Part shown: positions 14,382 through 21,110 of the stretch, piece by piece | Layout: every line of letters begins with the position of its first letter | Position numbering within the stretch: position 1 is the stretch's first letter | IMG/VR virus record: IMGVR_UViG_3300027816_000348 | Location: 1 to 26,957 of that record | DNA: 26,957 bases | Direction: 5' to 3' (one strand) | Origin: a virus | Translations under genes and position numbers: made by a program | Notes under the pieces: model-generated | Databases searched by the model: none | What the model was told of the DNA's origin: nothing | What the model saw: only the letters and a program-made list of their open reading frames with translations

Positions 14382-15010
14382 ACCCAAGGACTCTGCCCTC
14401 CGAGGTTGTTCTGTAACTTACGAAGGGCGCTATTCGAGCGCCTCTCAGCGGTTGATATGGAACACTCGAAGTACTGAGCGAGCATCTGAAGCGTGTGGTT
14501 TTCGTGGTAGCGAAGCCGAAGGATGTCCTTCTCGTCCTGCTCTAGCATCTCGTATGCCTTCTTGATGTCTACCAAGATAGCAAGGAGTGTGCCACCCTCA
14601 GCAGGGGCGGCTGGCTTGCGTGGCTGACCATCATTGATAAGGTTCTGTGCCTGCTCTAGCGCAGTCTCATTGACGACGGAGGCGATCACATAGGGCAGAA
14701 GTTGTGCGATGGTGACAGTCTCATAGAAGGCTTCATCCTGTGTGGTGTAGCCAGACTTATGCGCCTTCTCCTTGCGACAGTAGCGCTCTAAGTGGCGCTT
14801 GATCTGATACCCGATCCTCTTCTCGTTCGCCTTACGCAACTCTTCATTCGGCTCATCTAACTGCTCAGCAAACTTAGCGCCACGTTGGGCGGCGAAAGCG
14901 TATGCTTCTTGGCTGAGATCTTTGCGCTCGACGAAGTTCTTGTACCTACGAAAGACGACAGTCACCACCGAAGGGATGATGTCGTTGAAGGATGGGTGAA
15001 GATCAGTCAT
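14378..15010 (-). CDS. Sigma-70-family RNA polymerase sigma factor, 210 aa
   Basis: Sigma factors direct RNA polymerase to promoters. The C-terminal 65 residues are a clear sigma region 4: EMLEQDEKDILRLRYHENHT, then the helix-turn-helix LQMLAQYFECSISTAERRSN and the closing LRKLQ helix. The N-terminal half is helical and could hold a divergent region 2 (FRRYKNFVERKDLSQEAYAF). Start set at ATG 15010, which follows AAGGGTAACA; a TTG five codons earlier is less likely. It probably redirects host polymerase to phage genes, together with the WhiB-like protein upstream. It overlaps the small gene at 15003-15149. Confidence 0.8.
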   Translation of the reverse strand: MTDLHPSFNDIIPSVVTVVFRRYKNFVERKDLSQEAYAFAAQRGAKFAEQLDEPNEELRKANEKRIGYQIKRHLERYCRKEKAHKSGYTTQDEAFYETVTIAQLLPYVIASVVNETALEQAQNLINDGQPRKPAAPAEGGTLLAILVDIKKAYEMLEQDEKDILRLRYHENHTLQMLAQYFECSISTAERRSNSALRKLQNNLGGQSPWV

Positions 15011-15149
15011 TGTTACCCTTGACAACCTTTATCGCTTGAAATGCTGGGATGTAGGCATTGTGACCTACATAGGTATCAGAGTTAGAACCTAGTCGGTGCA
15101 ACTCTTCTGCAATCTTGTCTCGTAACTTTTGCTCTTCTTCTCTAGTCAT
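15003..15149 (-). CDS. Small hypothetical protein, 48 aa
   Basis: ATG at 15149 lies inside the end of the Nmad1 gene (8-base overlap) and the stop lies 8 bases inside the sigma gene, so it fills the gap exactly. The product starts with a charged helix (MTREEEQKLRDKIAEELHRL), followed by a beta segment (YVGHNAYIPAFQAIKVV). No family recognised. The fit between neighbours supports a real gene. Confidence 0.6.
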   Translation of the reverse strand: MTREEEQKLRDKIAEELHRLGSNSDTYVGHNAYIPAFQAIKVVKGNND

Positions 15150-15558
15150 TGGGTAGTTCGGGCCACTTCTTATCAAGGACCATAATCGCTATGGCACTGT
15201 AGTTGAGGAGGTCTATGAAGGAATCTCGTAGTGATTCATTAGATGGTGTAACGCCTGAATCGAGGAGGTTGTTGATGCGAGCAACCTTGTCCCACATCCT
15301 AACTCGCAATCCGTTGAGTGCGCCACCTGGAGAGTGAGCGATGTTCTTTGGACCGTAATCGTGATGCTTGCGGATGAGCAGATTTCCGGCAGCGTCAAGG
15401 ATGTTCCATACGTCAGTAACAAACTCGTCGCCTACCTTTTCACGGGGATTGGTTTGACCGTCAATGTCCCAGCCTTGTAGTCGATCGAGACTACGATCAT
15501 CCCCGTAGCCGTCAACAATTCTGCCACTTCCAATAACTCCTTCTTGGTTGTCATACAT
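15142..15558 (-). CDS. Nmad1-like (DUF1599) protein, 138 aa
   Basis: Residues about 50-135 match the nucleotide modification associated domain 1 (DUF1599). The marks are HHDYGPKNIAHSPGGAL, RMWDKVARINNLLDSG, and the acidic SLRDSFIDLLNYSAIAIMVL helix. This all-alpha family is related to MazG-type nucleotide pyrophosphohydrolases and is found near DNA-modification genes of phages. Here it may handle nucleotides for phage DNA synthesis. It starts at ATG 15558 after GGGGGAG, overlapping the TOPRIM gene by eight bases. Confidence 0.75.
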   Translation of the reverse strand: MYDNQEGVIGSGRIVDGYGDDRSLDRLQGWDIDGQTNPREKVGDEFVTDVWNILDAAGNLLIRKHHDYGPKNIAHSPGGALNGLRVRMWDKVARINNLLDSGVTPSNESLRDSFIDLLNYSAIAIMVLDKKWPELPND

Positions 15559-16198
15559 ACGCTCCCCCTAATAGGCTCTCAGTTGCTTCTTTTCCGTGAA
15601 CTAAATAGAACTCGTTGATGTCCATACCAGCCGGTAGTGTAACGATAACCCCGTTACCTAGGTCGGATTGGACACGCTTACTAAACTCTTGTCCTGGATT
15701 CGTACCATCCTCTTTGGAGTCGTTGTCCCCGACGATATAGACGGTATCGTAACCCGTGAATAACTTTGGAAAGTGGGGCTTCCAAGCCGTGACTCCTGGG
15801 ACTCCCACTGCTGGGATCCCGATAACTCCAGAGACCACAACTGCATCCAACTCCCCTTCACATACAACGATACGCGGAGACATAGTGAGTATGTCAGCGA
15901 CGTTATAGAGGTGCTGCTTCTGTCCAGTCGGTTGCCCATACTTCGGCTTGCCGTCGTCCAAGCGACGGAACTTGACTGAGACACACGCACCCAGCGCCGT
16001 AAGATAGGGAATGGATAGCCAACCTTCGTACTCCTCGTGACCGTTGATCGGATCGACGACTGTTCCCAACTCGAATCTTCTGGCAACATCTCTAGAGATC
16101 CCACGTCCTGCGAGATATGCCTCTGCCTCTTCGCTTAGACCCTGACTGTAATGTGTGACCGCCTCTAGTAGCGATCTCGATTGCTCGCTCTGCTGCAT
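15551..16198 (-). CDS. DnaG-type primase TOPRIM polypeptide, 215 aa
   Basis: The catalytic part of a DNA primase, which makes RNA primers. The N-terminal 50 residues match the DnaG linker (YSQGLSEEAEAYLAGRGISR then RRFELGTVV). The TOPRIM core has EGELD at 114-118 and GDND at 157-160, the metal-binding acidic residues. The zinc-finger part is not in this chain: it is on the preceding gene. ATG 16198 lies 107 bases inside that gene, in another frame, and has its own ribosome binding site (GGTGGAG, 7 bases upstream). The two products would have to act as a complex. Confidence 0.85.
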   Translation of the reverse strand: MQQSEQSRSLLEAVTHYSQGLSEEAEAYLAGRGISRDVARRFELGTVVDPINGHEEYEGWLSIPYLTALGACVSVKFRRLDDGKPKYGQPTGQKQHLYNVADILTMSPRIVVCEGELDAVVVSGVIGIPAVGVPGVTAWKPHFPKLFTGYDTVYIVGDNDSKEDGTNPGQEFSKRVQSDLGNGVIVTLPAGMDINEFYLVHGKEATESLLGGAYV

Positions 16199-16469
16199 CT
16201 TTGTACTCCACCTGCTCCATCTCCATTATGATATTGACTCCTGTTCCACCCTTACCGCAGGTGTGGCAGAAGTACAGGTTGTCATAGGTGTTCATCACCG
16301 CTGACCTTCTACTGTCGTCGTGCATACAGCACTTGACATTGGCGTTGCGACCCTGCTTCACCTCGCCACCATAGAACTCGACGACGAGTGTTATGGGGAC
16401 TGAGTTCGCATCGGCGGAACGGCCTCGCCTTTTCGTGCGAACCACCCTACTCCAGTCTTGTGCTGACAC
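16092..16469 (-). CDS. CHC2-type primase zinc-finger polypeptide, about 125 aa
   Basis: The zinc-binding domain that lets DnaG-type primases recognise template DNA. CCMHDD and FCHTCGKGG supply the Cys-x2-His and Cys-x2-Cys pairs, and VNIIMEMEQVEYKDAAERAI is the usual following helix. The start is uncertain: GTG 16469 is chosen since AAGGGG precedes it by five bases, while GTG 16475 lacks room. The first 25 residues resemble no primase and overlap the small gene at 16391-16564, so the real start could be later. The last 36 residues run in another frame over the TOPRIM gene and have lost primase likeness. Confidence 0.75.
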   Translation of the reverse strand: MSAQDWSRVVRTKRRGRSADANSVPITLVVEFYGGEVKQGRNANVKCCMHDDSRRSAVMNTYDNLYFCHTCGKGGTGVNIIMEMEQVEYKDAAERAIEIATRGGHTLQSGSKRRGRGISRRTWDL

Positions 16470-16564
16470 TCGCACCCCTTACAGTTGTTGTGAAAGTCTT
16501 GGGCATCCTTGGTCTTGTGCTGACTATTGAAGTATGCACCCGTCTTACAGGAATCACAGATCAT
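16391..16564 (-). CDS. Small four-Cys zinc-binding protein, 57 aa
   Basis: ATG at 16564 overlaps the upstream stop by 11 bases. Cysteine pairs CDSC near residue 3 and CKGCEC near 28 with nearby His residues (SQHKTKD and CQHKTGVGWF) point to a zinc knuckle. The HKT motif appears twice, once after each cysteine pair, so it may be an internal duplication. The frame overlaps the start of the primase zinc-finger gene. No known family. Confidence 0.55.
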   Translation of the reverse strand: MICDSCKTGAYFNSQHKTKDAQDFHNNCKGCECQHKTGVGWFARKGEAVPPMRTQSP

Positions 16565-16736
16565 CTTCGTCGTCCCACTTGCCTACATAAAAATTGAAAT
16601 CAAATCCCAGGACACGGATGGTCAGCCCGTATGGGTGGCTATCCCACTCATAGACGGAGACCCAAAAAATCTGCTTCCAGAGTGGCTCGTATTCACATAC
16701 CCCAACTCTAGAAAACTCAAGATGAAACTTCTTCAT
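16554..16736 (-). CDS. Small hypothetical protein, 60 aa
   Basis: ATG at 16736 follows AAGGAGGAAGAAGACA, a good ribosome binding site. The product is beta-rich and aromatic (FWVSVYEWDSHPYGL, then IRVLGFDFNFYVGKW) with an acidic end. Its second half resembles that of the protein at 20325-20531, so the two may be distant relatives. Function unknown. Confidence 0.65.
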   Translation of the reverse strand: MKKFHLEFSRVGVCEYEPLWKQIFWVSVYEWDSHPYGLTIRVLGFDFNFYVGKWDDEDDL

Positions 16737-16830
16737 TGTCTTCTTCCTCCTTAGTTTCTTCTACCACCGGCTCTTCGACCGGCTGGTTGTAGATGTCTGT
16801 GCTTGTAATCTCACCGTTAGGAACTGGCAT
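16717..16830 (-). CDS. Acidic micro-protein, 37 aa
   Basis: ATG at 16830 lies within the end of the Holliday-junction-type nuclease gene (14-base overlap) and the frame ends 20 bases inside the following gene, filling the gap exactly. The product is strongly acidic (EEPVVEETKEEEDNEEV). Function unknown; acidic phage micro-proteins can mimic DNA. No strong ribosome binding site, so moderate confidence. Confidence 0.4.
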   Translation of the reverse strand: MPVPNGEITSTDIYNQPVEEPVVEETKEEEDNEEVSS

Positions 16831-17176
16831 TGCGTAACCAACTTTCTAGGTCTTGAACCACCCAGGCTTTGTTGACTGGATGGTTGCGTCTCTTGACTAT
16901 GACGAAGGCTGGTGGACTCTGCTCTAAGCCACGAGCCTTCGCATAGTTTTCTGCTTCTACCTGCGCTTCGCTCCAGAAGGCAGGGAGATCTATCTTCTTA
17001 CGGTTCTTCAGTTCAAGAATGTAGGTCTGACCTGCGACGATGGCAACCAAGTCACCCTCATCTTTGGCCCCAGCCTTGGCTAGTCGCTCAACGAAGTGAC
17101 CGACAGAGCGCAAGAACTTCGCCACATCTACCTCAAACTTGGATCCCTTGACCTTATTGTACTTGGGACTGGACAC
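16817..17176 (-). CDS. Holliday-junction-resolvase-like PD-(D/E)XK nuclease, 119 aa
   Basis: The archaeal-type resolvase and related phage nucleases share an early Glu, then GD and ExK. Here they are E15 (KGSKFEVDVAKFL), D42 (AKDEGDLVAI) and E55-x-K57 (YILELKNRK), followed by a conserved helix (PAFWSEAQVEAENYAKARG). The likely substrate is branched DNA from replication or recombination before packaging. Start set at GTG 17176 because AAGGAGG precedes it by six bases; two ATGs about 30 bases upstream lack such a site. It overlaps the glycosyltransferase gene by 23 bases. Confidence 0.75.
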   Translation of the reverse strand: MSSPKYNKVKGSKFEVDVAKFLRSVGHFVERLAKAGAKDEGDLVAIVAGQTYILELKNRKKIDLPAFWSEAQVEAENYAKARGLEQSPPAFVIVKRRNHPVNKAWVVQDLESWLRNASS

Positions 17177-17837
17177 CGAGGACCTCCTTGACACGCTTGA
17201 CGTCATCGACATACTGCTCGCTCATATATGTAGCGAAGGCATCTCGATCCTCCTTGTACCTACTATCAGCATTGGCTTCCTCATAGATGGCATCCTTTTC
17301 AGCCTTGCCATTGAGGTAATGCAGGTGTTCCCAGTGAACGGACGGGAAGTAGTAGAGCGCACCCAGTCCCTTACCTAGCGCCTGCCAGAAGTTATCTGCG
17401 TAGAGATGCTTCTGTGTTGGTGGCGCCATAAAGCCCAGCGCCCTGACGATGTTGCTAGTAATCATTATCGAGGTGGGTAACTTCTCTTCTTGGAGATGGT
17501 CGTTGCCGTAGGCAATCCCGTATCCATTCTTTGCCAGCGTCACGCTCATAGCCAAGTCCCAGCCCTCAGTCGTGACGATGTTGTCGTCACCTAAGAATGT
17601 TAGGAACAAGTACTTGTCGACATACTTCATAGCAATCTCATTGAGGGTAGCGATCATCAACTTGCGCTCGCCCACCTCATACATCACACCATCAAGGCGC
17701 GGATAGTTCTGCTCATCGTCGATGTCCAGACCTACTACGAAGTCAGAGACCACGCTATAGGTCTTGAGGTGGTCGATGCAACGGGCCAGATTCTCTGGCC
17801 TACCCCGTGACGGGATGATGACAAGATTAGAAATCAT
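17154..17837 (-). CDS. GT-A-type glycosyltransferase-like protein, 227 aa
   Basis: The start LVIIPSRGRPENLARCIDHL and the acidic metal-site motif in FLGDDNIVTTEGWDLA are those of GT-A-fold glycosyltransferases that use nucleotide sugars; LDIDDEQNY is another acidic loop. The following PPTQKHLYADNFWQALGKG is like the acceptor-side region of phage family-2-type enzymes. It could glycosylate phage DNA, a virion protein or a host surface. Start set at ATG 17837 because GAAGGA precedes it; the earlier 33 codons lie in the ATPase gene. Its place within a replication module favours DNA or protein modification over wall synthesis. Confidence 0.7.
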   Translation of the reverse strand: MISNLVIIPSRGRPENLARCIDHLKTYSVVSDFVVGLDIDDEQNYPRLDGVMYEVGERKLMIATLNEIAMKYVDKYLFLTFLGDDNIVTTEGWDLAMSVTLAKNGYGIAYGNDHLQEEKLPTSIMITSNIVRALGFMAPPTQKHLYADNFWQALGKGLGALYYFPSVHWEHLHYLNGKAEKDAIYEEANADSRYKEDRDAFATYMSEQYVDDVKRVKEVLGVQSQVQ

Positions 17838-18693
17838 CAGGATCCTTCGTGTAGTTACTTTGAGCGTAGGCAAAGGCGGCATCACGCCTGATAGACCTAC
17901 CCTGTGCATCGGCATCGTGAATCTGGCAGGTAGCAAAGTTCACGAAGAGCGTACCCATATCGCTTCCGTCTGCGCTGTGCTGACCAAACCTATTCTTCAC
18001 AGCCGCTACCCTGAGTAACCCCTGCACTGGGTCGTAGCCCAGAGTCAGGATGGTCGAAGGCAACTGACTGATCTTGCCGTGAATAGACCGGCGTGGTGGC
18101 GGCAGTGTCGGTGACCCGTACTCACTCGCCTCTGAGACGTGGTGCAGGACCAGCACACAGGCTTCTGTCTTGCGAGCCATATCGTGCAGTTCTGCCATAA
18201 TCGCACGAAGTGCGGCCCACTCATTCTCTGAGTCGGTGACGACGTTCATCAGGTTATCTATCACGATCAACTCTGGCATCACGCCATAGAGTTCGACGTA
18301 TGCCTTGATCTCCAACTCCATATCATCCAGCGTCGGTGATGAGTCAAAGACCCATTCAATGTTGGTGACTCTGGCTAACTCTTCGTCGTAGTAGTGGGGA
18401 TTCTTTTGCAGTGATTGCTCTACTACATTCTGAGCGTGTTGGCTCATCGCTGCTGCGACTCGCATCGTGATAGTTGAAGCGTCAGTATCGGCTGAGAAGA
18501 AGAGCGTCCTCACTCCTGCTTTGATGGCATAGATGAGAGCCAGCATTGACTTGCCAGCGTTCGGCGCAGCAGCAACCATACATACCTGACCGCGACGGAA
18601 CTTGATCTCCTTAGCAGTCAAGGTCTTCCACACTTCAGGCAGTGGTGTTGCCTTGGTAGTAGTACTACTCCAGGCTCTTGCGAGGTTGAGCAT
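17827..18693 (-). CDS. RecA/DnaB-type ATPase, probable replicative helicase, 288 aa
   Basis: A single RecA-like motor domain. Walker A is at 42-49 (AAPNAGKS), Walker B at 142-147 (LIVIDN), and the Q/H sensor strand is VLVLHH around 180. A DnaB-like R/K loop follows (PPPRRSIHGKISQLPSTILT). It lacks the N-terminal primase-binding domain of host DnaB (about 450 residues), like several phage helicases and RepA-type ATPases. With the primase two to three genes downstream it is the likely helicase, though a RecA-like recombination role is not excluded. It overlaps the WhiB gene by 29 bases. Confidence 0.8.
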   Translation of the reverse strand: MLNLARAWSSTTTKATPLPEVWKTLTAKEIKFRRGQVCMVAAAPNAGKSMLALIYAIKAGVRTLFFSADTDASTITMRVAAAMSQHAQNVVEQSLQKNPHYYDEELARVTNIEWVFDSSPTLDDMELEIKAYVELYGVMPELIVIDNLMNVVTDSENEWAALRAIMAELHDMARKTEACVLVLHHVSEASEYGSPTLPPPRRSIHGKISQLPSTILTLGYDPVQGLLRVAAVKNRFGQHSADGSDMGTLFVNFATCQIHDADAQGRSIRRDAAFAYAQSNYTKDPDDF

Positions 18694-18952
18694 TACCTAG
18701 CCACTCCTCAATGCTTGGTACTTCCAGAATGATATTCTTTTTACGGCGAATGAGACGCCTATCATTTGCCGACAGGCCACCCCATATCCCGTGTACTTCG
18801 TGCTTTATACCCCATTCCGCACATTCAGTGCGATGAGGACACTTGTGGCAGATACTCTGAGCGCCAATGATGTTGGCACCCTTCTCTGGAAACCAAGCGT
18901 CCCCATCCACCTGAGCGCACAGAGGGTTCTCGAACTCCCTCGGTGAGCGCAT
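18665..18952 (-). CDS. WhiB-family Fe-S transcriptional regulator, 95 aa
   Basis: WhiB proteins bind a 4Fe-4S cluster and sigma region 4 and occur only in Actinobacteria and their phages. Four cysteines sit at C12, C35, C38 and C44 (NPLCAQ, then SICHKC and TECAEW), and the turn GIWGG is at about 55-59, followed by basic RRLIRRKK. Start set at ATG 18952, five bases after the stop of the upstream gene; an ATG at 19033 would add 27 residues but run over that gene. Along with the phage sigma factor it may reprogram host transcription or block superinfection. Confidence 0.92.
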   Translation of the reverse strand: MRSPREFENPLCAQVDGDAWFPEKGANIIGAQSICHKCPHRTECAEWGIKHEVHGIWGGLSANDRRLIRRKKNIILEVPSIEEWLGNAQPRKSLE

Positions 18953-18956
18953 AGGT

Positions 18957-19391
18957 CTAGATCCAAATAGTCTTGGCTCGGAACTCCTGTGCGATCTTAG
19001 GACCTTGCCATCTTGGACCAGCGGCTGGGTCATACCAACCCTTGTAAGGCTTACCAGTCTTCTCAGAGATGCCCTCTTTCAAGACCATCTTTCCATTAGC
19101 GCAGTCTGGTGCTTGTGCGATGCCGTAGACCCACGTGTTGCCGTACTTGTCTGGGACTCTTTCGCCTTCACCGGCTGGCGCTGGTGCGGCTGACGGTCCA
19201 GAATTGTAAACGGGTGCAGTCCTAACAGTGCTTCCCAAAGATTGACTCACACTTTGGATCAGTGTCGCCGTATCTTGGATAGTAGTAAGCAGGCTCTCCA
19301 GTTCTCCTGCGTTATCTGCGTAGACGTTGATGAGTGTTCCATCATTCAACTTGAAGTTGACCTGAAGTTTTGTTGAATCAGGTGCAGCCAT
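18957..19391 (-). CDS. Hypothetical protein, possible ssDNA-binding accessory, 144 aa
   Basis: ATG at 19391 after GGAGATAACTAAA. An N-terminal small beta/alpha domain (KLQVNFKLNDGTLINVYADN and a helix LESLLTTIQD) is joined by a Pro/Ala linker to a C-terminal part with CANGKMVLKEG and TGKPYKGWYDPAAG, a motif seen at the ends of phage replication and ssDNA-binding proteins. I do not recognise a named family. Its location between WhiB and the RecB-type nuclease supports a role in DNA metabolism. Confidence 0.7.
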   Translation of the reverse strand: MAAPDSTKLQVNFKLNDGTLINVYADNAGELESLLTTIQDTATLIQSVSQSLGSTVRTAPVYNSGPSAAPAPAGEGERVPDKYGNTWVYGIAQAPDCANGKMVLKEGISEKTGKPYKGWYDPAAGPRWQGPKIAQEFRAKTIWI

Positions 19392-19392
19392 T

Positions 19393-20334
19393 TTAGTTAT
19401 CTCCTATATGTTTCACTTGGAGTCGCACGGACTCCTTACCTTCTTTCGTGGGAAGGTAGCCTAGTAGTCGTTCTACCTCGGCTTTGTCCACAGTCTTTGC
19501 TCCAGGAAGCGTCGTCCACGTGACGCGTACGCCCGTCTCAGTCACTCCTGTAAAGCCAGTCAAGGCTTCCTTCAGCGAATCCTTCTTCGCTTCCAGTTCC
19601 TTGATTCTCTGATCTAGTTGCAGGTATTCAAGCGCGTTGCTCTGTGCAGTGGGGTCAGCGATTTCTATATCACTCTGCACGATAAGTTCTTTTTTTAGAC
19701 CAACGCATCCAACCTCACCCGACGCGTCAAAGTACTTGCAATAGAACTTGCAGTAACTTTCATCTCGCTCAGGTGCTGGCGCTTCTTCCGAAGCCTTGAT
19801 TGCCTCTAGCCAGTTCAGTGCTTCGAGTGCAATGTTCTCATCGTAGGGTTCCGAGTGGACCTTGATGTCACGCTCGTCACCATCACGGGGTATGGCTACC
19901 AGATTGACTCGTTGGGGCTTCCCCTTCCCCGACTTATCAAGCAGATAGCCATACACCTGAACTTGCCAGCGCTGTTGCTTGCTTGGAAAATACGCAAGAT
20001 TTTTAGCCTTGGTAGTTTTCCAATCCACCACATCGCCTGTCTCTGGAATGAAGAGATCGATATGAGCCTTCATTCCATTGAACTCTACTGTTTCTTCGAT
20101 TATGAAGTTGTCGTGTTTGGCAATGGCTTTCTCGATTGCAGAGTGTATGGCTGTTCCCATAATCGCTGCAAGTTTGAGTTCGCCACCGTTGGTCGCAGGC
20201 TGGCTATTGAGTTTGTACCAGACCTTACGACGGCACCCACCAAGTTCTGATGGGCCAATCTGAGTTTGCTTACTGCGCCCACGATTGTTCTCCTTATCGT
20301 AGAGCGCCTCCATTAGAACATCTTTTATATCCAC
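19393..20334 (-). CDS. Cas4/RecB-type PD-(D/E)XK exonuclease with Fe-S cysteines, 313 aa
   Basis: The N-terminal part has IGPSELGGCRRKVWYKL with C34, then GTAIHSAIE (60-68), the catalytic HIDLF (D93), and VVDWKTTKA (D104, K106), and the QVQVYGYLL helix with the QxxxY motif. C195, C199 and C210 (SYCKFYC and GEVGC) complete the four cysteines of the Cas4/AddB-type 4Fe-4S cluster together with C34. The C-terminal 100 residues contain a helical region (LDQRIKELEAKKDSLKEAL). It likely resects DNA ends for recombination. Start set at GTG 20334 since GGAGGAA precedes it; an in-frame upstream start would run through another gene. Confidence 0.85.
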   Translation of the reverse strand: MDIKDVLMEALYDKENNRGRSKQTQIGPSELGGCRRKVWYKLNSQPATNGGELKLAAIMGTAIHSAIEKAIAKHDNFIIEETVEFNGMKAHIDLFIPETGDVVDWKTTKAKNLAYFPSKQQRWQVQVYGYLLDKSGKGKPQRVNLVAIPRDGDERDIKVHSEPYDENIALEALNWLEAIKASEEAPAPERDESYCKFYCKYFDASGEVGCVGLKKELIVQSDIEIADPTAQSNALEYLQLDQRIKELEAKKDSLKEALTGFTGVTETGVRVTWTTLPGAKTVDKAEVERLLGYLPTKEGKESVRLQVKHIGDN

Positions 20335-20531
20335 CGCTTTTCCTCCCGATTCCAATTCCCATCCCAAAGGGTAATGGTCACGTTGAAGAAAATCAAACTT
20401 AGTTGCAAGACTCGAACCATCTCTAGTGGCTCGTGCCAATACTCTTCGTGATAGTAGTCAAAGCCAATACCAAAATTAGTCAGGCTGTAACGGTTGACGT
20501 GAATCGTCAATCTTCCAAAATCCTTGTACAT
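20325..20531 (-). CDS. Small aromatic hypothetical protein, 68 aa
   Basis: ATG at 20531 follows GGAAGGGCGAGTAG and the stop of the protease gene. The product is beta-rich with many aromatics (FGIGFDYYHEEYWHEPL, then VRVLQLSLIFFNVTI). Its end overlaps the next start by 10 bases. It resembles the protein at 16554-16736. Function unknown. Confidence 0.65.
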   Translation of the reverse strand: MYKDFGRLTIHVNRYSLTNFGIGFDYYHEEYWHEPLEMVRVLQLSLIFFNVTITLWDGNWNREEKRWI

Positions 20532-21110
20532 CTACTCGCCCTTCCTTTGTACTGCCAACTGTATGGGTGGACAGGTATTGACGTCAAGCACCGACGCGAT
20601 CTCAACGGCGCGTCGTGCGTAGTGTTCTGCTCGTGAGAGTTGCGTGATGGGTTTCTTCAAAGAATATAGATATCCGAGGGCAAACTGTCCACCCGTCCCG
20701 ATACCGTAGACACCGAACTCAGACTGGAAGAATGATAGGTCGCAGGCGATATGGAAGATCTCGCCGTCAAAGGCGAGCAGGTAGTCGAAGCCTGAGTCCT
20801 TGTCCTTCTCTGCCCCTGAGTAGTCGTAGCCCTGCTCACGGAAAGCCGTGATGATAGATGGGATCACTGACCTACCCATAAACCTAACAGGGTCGCCGCC
20901 CCGATAGGCAGGCGGCTTCCAGTTGTAGGTGAGTATGTCACCTGGTCTGGTGTCTCCTGTGATTCCTAATAGGTACTTGCCGACTGAGACAATCTTCGGC
21001 GTAGTAATGCTGATAGTGCGTAGGTTGTCTTCTGTGATCTGGCTATCAGCAGCCAGCACAGCGTAGTCTGGTGTCTGGACGGCGCAGAGGGTAGTCATAG
21101 TGCTAATCAT
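20532..21110 (-). CDS. Proteasome/HslV-like Ntn-hydrolase protease, 192 aa
   Basis: Proteasome-type proteases cut peptide bonds with an N-terminal threonine freed by self-cleavage. Start set at ATG 21110, because GGAGG lies five bases before it; it gives the prosegment MISTM followed by TTLCAVQTPDYAVLAADSQ. With T6 as mature Thr1, Asp is at position 17 and Lys at 34, close to the T1/D17/K33 triad. GITGD, the glycine loop GIGTGGQFALG and AVEIASVLD also fit. HslV-like proteins are about 175 residues. It could mature virion proteins, degrade host factors or join a host unfoldase; no unfoldase gene is seen here. Confidence 0.85.
   Translation of the reverse strand: MISTMTTLCAVQTPDYAVLAADSQITEDNLRTISITTPKIVSVGKYLLGITGDTRPGDILTYNWKPPAYRGGDPVRFMGRSVIPSIITAFREQGYDYSGAEKDKDSGFDYLLAFDGEIFHIACDLSFFQSEFGVYGIGTGGQFALGYLYSLKKPITQLSRAEHYARRAVEIASVLDVNTCPPIQLAVQRKGE

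Noticed and set aside
15551-16475. Programmed -1 frameshift joining the two primase parts
   Set aside because: No slippery heptamer of the X XXY YYZ type or following hairpin was seen in the overlap, and the TOPRIM start has its own good ribosome site. A sequencing indel cannot be excluded by eye.
20335-20439. Longer N-terminus for the RecB-type nuclease starting at 20439
   Set aside because: It would overlap the gene at 20325-20531 by 115 bases and has no ribosome site, whereas GTG 20334 is preceded by GGAGGAA.
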